From: an uncultured bacterium
GTDB lineage: Bacteria; Bacteroidota; Bacteroidia; Bacteroidales; Muribaculaceae
Length of the DNA: 64,000 bases
Assembly (NCBI GenBank): GCA_905214735.1
Contig: CAJMNI010000001.1
Coordinates: 66,628 to 130,627 of the forward strand
Direction: 5' to 3'
Below are positions 61,638-64,000 of the stretch, piece by piece. Within the stretch, counting starts at the first letter, position 1, and each line of letters opens with the position of its first letter. The notes under the pieces are model-generated. The model was not told where the DNA came from. It saw only the letters and a list, made by a program, of their open reading frames with translations, and did no database searches. The position numbers were made by a program, and so were the translations under genes.

Positions 61638-62033
61638 TTATTTTTTACCGCAGTTATGGTGCTTGCCATGATGCTTGGCAGCCTTCTTGTGACACTGCTG
61701 CGTGTTCTGCTGACACTGCTGAGCATTCTGCTCGCATTGCCGGGCGTTAACGCACTGCCGCTCAGGGCACTGCTGGGCGTTGAGGCACTGCTGCTCAGGG
61801 CATTGCTGAGCGTTCACGCACTGCTGATTCTCAGGGCAAACCGCGCATGAGTCGCTGCAGTTCATCGGGCAGTTGGCGCAATTGGCAGCCGCGCATTCAG
61901 CCGGGCAAGCGGCGCACTTGGAGCAGTCTGTGCAAACCTCGCTCCGGCAATTGTTTGCTTTTTTCTCATTGACAGCGAAAGCCGTCGTGATACCGACAGC
62001 CGCAACTGCCAGAAGTAAAAATATCTTTTTCAT
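61638..62033 (-). CDS. Small exported Cys- and His-rich repeat protein
   Basis: This 131-residue protein from ATG 62033 has a signal peptide (MKKIFLLLAVAAVGITTAFA). The mature part holds 20 Cys: first a cluster with CTDCSKCAAC and CANCPMNC spacing, then repeats of about 11 residues (QQCVNAQQCPE, QQCLNAQQCPE, RQCVNARQCEQ), and finally a His/Lys-rich end HKKAAKHHGKHHNCGKK. This suggests metal binding or a disulfide-stabilised wall or surface protein. No family is recognised. An ATG at 62048 is also possible. The neighbour upstream on the same strand is the Omp28-like protein. Confidence 0.75.
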   Translation of the reverse strand: MKKIFLLLAVAAVGITTAFAVNEKKANNCRSEVCTDCSKCAACPAECAAANCANCPMNCSDSCAVCPENQQCVNAQQCPEQQCLNAQQCPERQCVNARQCEQNAQQCQQNTQQCHKKAAKHHGKHHNCGKK

Positions 62034-62149
62034 AGGAGAAAAATTCATAGGTGAAAAAATATCGGTTAAAACAGAGGCGGCTCTCAGGGAGCGAAGAGAA
62101 GCCCCGAAGAGAGCCGCCATATAATTAACGCGAACAAGAAACAAAAATT

Positions 62150-63943
62150 TTACCAAGCCCCTTTTATGAATTTGCGAGCTTTGCCCCCGGTCTTCCGGAT
62201 ATAGACTCCGGGCTGAAGCGAAGCGGCATCGACTTTCACACCCGAGAGCGTGAAATATTCGGCCTCGCCGGCCTCCTCCTCAGCGACAATGCCGTCGACT
62301 CCCGAGGGATCGATGACCTTGGCGCTCGCCGCGTTGATGACATCGTAATCTTTCAGCTCATTCTCCGTCATCTCCGCGTTTTCCGGGAGCTGCTTGGTGA
62401 GGAAAGCCACTACCTCCATCTTCTGCGGATTCCATCCCGAGGGAAGCACCGTGCTGAACTCGGCCTCATAGTCGCCGACACTCTCCGCGAGCGGATCGCC
62501 ATAAGGGGAGCCCACGAAACCGCGGAACACGTTGTCGGAGCTTTTCGAGAAAGAGGTCACGCCATCTTCAACCATCATCAGCGTCACGCCGACATTACCA
62601 TAGATGGCGGCCGCCTCCTCGAGCAGCGTGCCGCTCACCTTCGTCGTCAGCTTGCGCGAAGCGACGTCGAAGCTGTTGCTCACATCCAGGGTGGCGAAGG
62701 AGGGATTGCCGAGATCCTGCGTCACCATGTCGGAGAGCATAGCATTGACCAGAGCCTCCGGCAGCGCCAGGATATAATCGTTGATGTCGTAGGCGATATG
62801 GTTCTCGGCCGGGAAGTAGGAACGGTTGATCGTAAACGACGGCAGCGTGTAGGCATACCAGTCGTGGAGATAGCCGGCCTCCGCCACGCCGAAAGTCGTA
62901 CCCGGGGCATAAACATTCACCACGCTCAGCACGTCGGCGTTTTCCGCCTCCACAGCCTCCACAGCCTTATTGAAGGTCGAGGCATAGGGAGAGCTGAGGT
63001 TGTTGTAAGCCTCGAAGAGCGCCTTGCCGCGAACCACGCTGTTGGCATAGAGGGCGAAATTCGACGATTTGCCGCGCGAAGTGTTCTCGGTCAGCTCGAC
63101 GCCGTTGACAGCGGCCACCCAGGCCTTGAACGTGTGGGCGCCGATTCCCAGATCGGCGGGAATAGCGATCACGTTCTGCCACGTGGTGCTCTCTCCGCAC
63201 TCAATGCTCTCCTCCTTGTCGGCATATTGCGGCTCGAGATCGTCGAAGCAATATCCCATCCGGTAGCTCGTCACAGGCTTGCGCCCCGTGTTGGTGAGCT
63301 GCAGGAAGCATTCCATCTTGTCTTTGCTGCTCTTGTATTTGAAGCCGGTGTCGAAAAATGTCACGGCCATGTCGTCTTCAGGAAGCGAGGAGGCGTCGAC
63401 AATCAGCGAGATGCAGAGCGCGCCGCCCCCCGTGACATCGTAAACCTTGCCCCCCTGCAGGAGCATGAACGAATCGGTGGTGTTCTCTCCGGTGACGCAG
63501 ATTCCCCCCTGCTCGGCGGTGACCATGTCGTCGGTCTCCGTGTAATCGAACCCGTAGAAGAGGCGGTCGCCCTCCTTGATCTCGTAGCCGTCGCCGTTGA
63601 AGAAGATATTGTTCCAGCCTGAGTAGAGGCGCTGCGACTGCGACTGTATCGGGGTGGCGTTCTGGCCGTCGACGCTTTGCAGATAGATTTTGCTGCGGCC
63701 GAGGTCTTGCGACACCGCCAGACGGATTCCGACCACCTTGCAGCCGGCATACGGCTGAAGTTCCGACGGACCGTAGCAGGCGCCGATCGTGTAATCGCCG
63801 GCTTGTCCGAAACCGACTCCCTCGATATCGATGTTGTCGCTCACCGTGTGGCCGAGCAGTCGCTGGTTGCTGCTGAGGCCGTTGTCGGCGACCGCCGTCA
63901 GTGCGACGGCGGCTGCCATGATAGCGAATATTGTGAGTCTCAT
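62150..63943 (-). CDS. Omp28-like T9SS cargo protein
   Basis: This 597-residue exported protein has a signal peptide (MRLTIFAIMAAAVALTAVA). The first half (about 20-300) is beta-rich. The second half resembles Omp28-type proteins: a thioredoxin-like region (about 310-400, with LFEAYNNLSSPYASTFNKA and LPSFTINRSYF) followed by a beta domain (about 440-530). The CxxC motif typical of the thioredoxin-like part of many relatives is absent. It ends in a T9SS-type tail (EYFTLSGVKVD ... GVYIRKTGGKARKFIK), close to that of the LRR protein at 40864-42066. Confidence 0.75.
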   Translation of the reverse strand: MRLTIFAIMAAAVALTAVADNGLSSNQRLLGHTVSDNIDIEGVGFGQAGDYTIGACYGPSELQPYAGCKVVGIRLAVSQDLGRSKIYLQSVDGQNATPIQSQSQRLYSGWNNIFFNGDGYEIKEGDRLFYGFDYTETDDMVTAEQGGICVTGENTTDSFMLLQGGKVYDVTGGGALCISLIVDASSLPEDDMAVTFFDTGFKYKSSKDKMECFLQLTNTGRKPVTSYRMGYCFDDLEPQYADKEESIECGESTTWQNVIAIPADLGIGAHTFKAWVAAVNGVELTENTSRGKSSNFALYANSVVRGKALFEAYNNLSSPYASTFNKAVEAVEAENADVLSVVNVYAPGTTFGVAEAGYLHDWYAYTLPSFTINRSYFPAENHIAYDINDYILALPEALVNAMLSDMVTQDLGNPSFATLDVSNSFDVASRKLTTKVSGTLLEEAAAIYGNVGVTLMMVEDGVTSFSKSSDNVFRGFVGSPYGDPLAESVGDYEAEFSTVLPSGWNPQKMEVVAFLTKQLPENAEMTENELKDYDVINAASAKVIDPSGVDGIVAEEEAGEAEYFTLSGVKVDAASLQPGVYIRKTGGKARKFIKGAW

Positions 63944-64000
63944 GTTAACTTAGGGATATTCAGTTAATGGCGGTGCCGGAGGTCAGCTAAAGTCGCTCAG
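63944..64000. other. Window end without recognised feature
   Basis: The last 57 bases are the upstream region of the Omp28-like gene. No promoter match is seen. Confidence 0.4.

Overview
The window is chromosomal DNA from a member of the Bacteroidota, order Bacteroidales. A Muribaculaceae-like gut bacterium is my best guess, but no rRNA gene is present to confirm it. The evidence is threefold. Promoters follow the Bacteroidota pattern (TAnnTTTG about 7 bases upstream of the start, with TTTG 19-21 bases further upstream). Nine large exported proteins end in a type IX secretion (T9SS) sorting domain, and a PorE-type T9SS lipoprotein is encoded. Several gene orders are typical of the order: ftsX-DUF3098-uppP-truB-queA and DUF4924-rfbD-prfC. 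I see no phage, insertion sequence, conjugative or CRISPR element.

Regions. (1) 1-3540: three tandem paralogous multi-pass membrane proteins; the first is cut by the window edge and the second is frameshifted at an A8 tract. (2) 3632-11006: housekeeping genes on the plus strand: hpt, adk, a PorE-like lipoprotein, a GSCFA protein, gltX and waaA. (3) 11131-21318: three paralogous giant T9SS cargo proteins (fibronectin III, choice-of-anchor and sorting domains), one on the minus strand and two on the plus strand, arranged divergently. (4) 21394-24696: a MazG-like pyrophosphohydrolase, a DUF3256 protein and a DEAD-box RNA helicase whose leader holds a conserved RNA element. (5) 24880-26802: a GH5 beta-mannanase with a T9SS tail. 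(6) 27026-39868: a six-gene minus-strand operon headed by a cobalamin riboswitch with a downstream intrinsic terminator. Its order is btuB, btuG, a surface lipoprotein, then three T9SS cargo proteins that share a W-G-x-G / GYRWDG domain and BtuG-like propellers. This is the most interesting region: it looks like a vitamin B12 capture system in which the usual BtuB/BtuG pair is extended by T9SS-displayed proteins. (7) 39893-40863: tRNA-Gly(CCC), an AT-rich hairpin, and a second, free-standing copy of the RNA element found in front of the helicase. (8) 40864-44539: an LRR T9SS cargo protein, a glycosidase-like lipid- or surface-exported protein and DUF4492. (9) 44721-48820: queA, truB, uppP, DUF3098, ftsX. 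(10) 49106-53788: mtaB, a DUF6056-like membrane protein, a family 2 glycosyltransferase and surE. (11) 53871-54108: a promoter-to-terminator unit, probably a small RNA. (12) 54256-61446: prfC, rfbD, DUF4924, a metallo-hydrolase, corA, a nitroreductase, a 12-copy heptamer repeat, a small minus-strand transcription unit and a HAD phosphatase. (13) 61638-63943: a Cys/His-rich small exported protein and an Omp28-like T9SS cargo protein.

How the parts fit. PorE and the nine sorting-domain proteins imply a working T9SS that displays adhesin-like, glycan-degrading and, by operon context, corrinoid-binding proteins. The riboswitch places the whole B12 set, including its T9SS cargo, under corrinoid repression. 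All family names come from reading the sequence; no database search was run.
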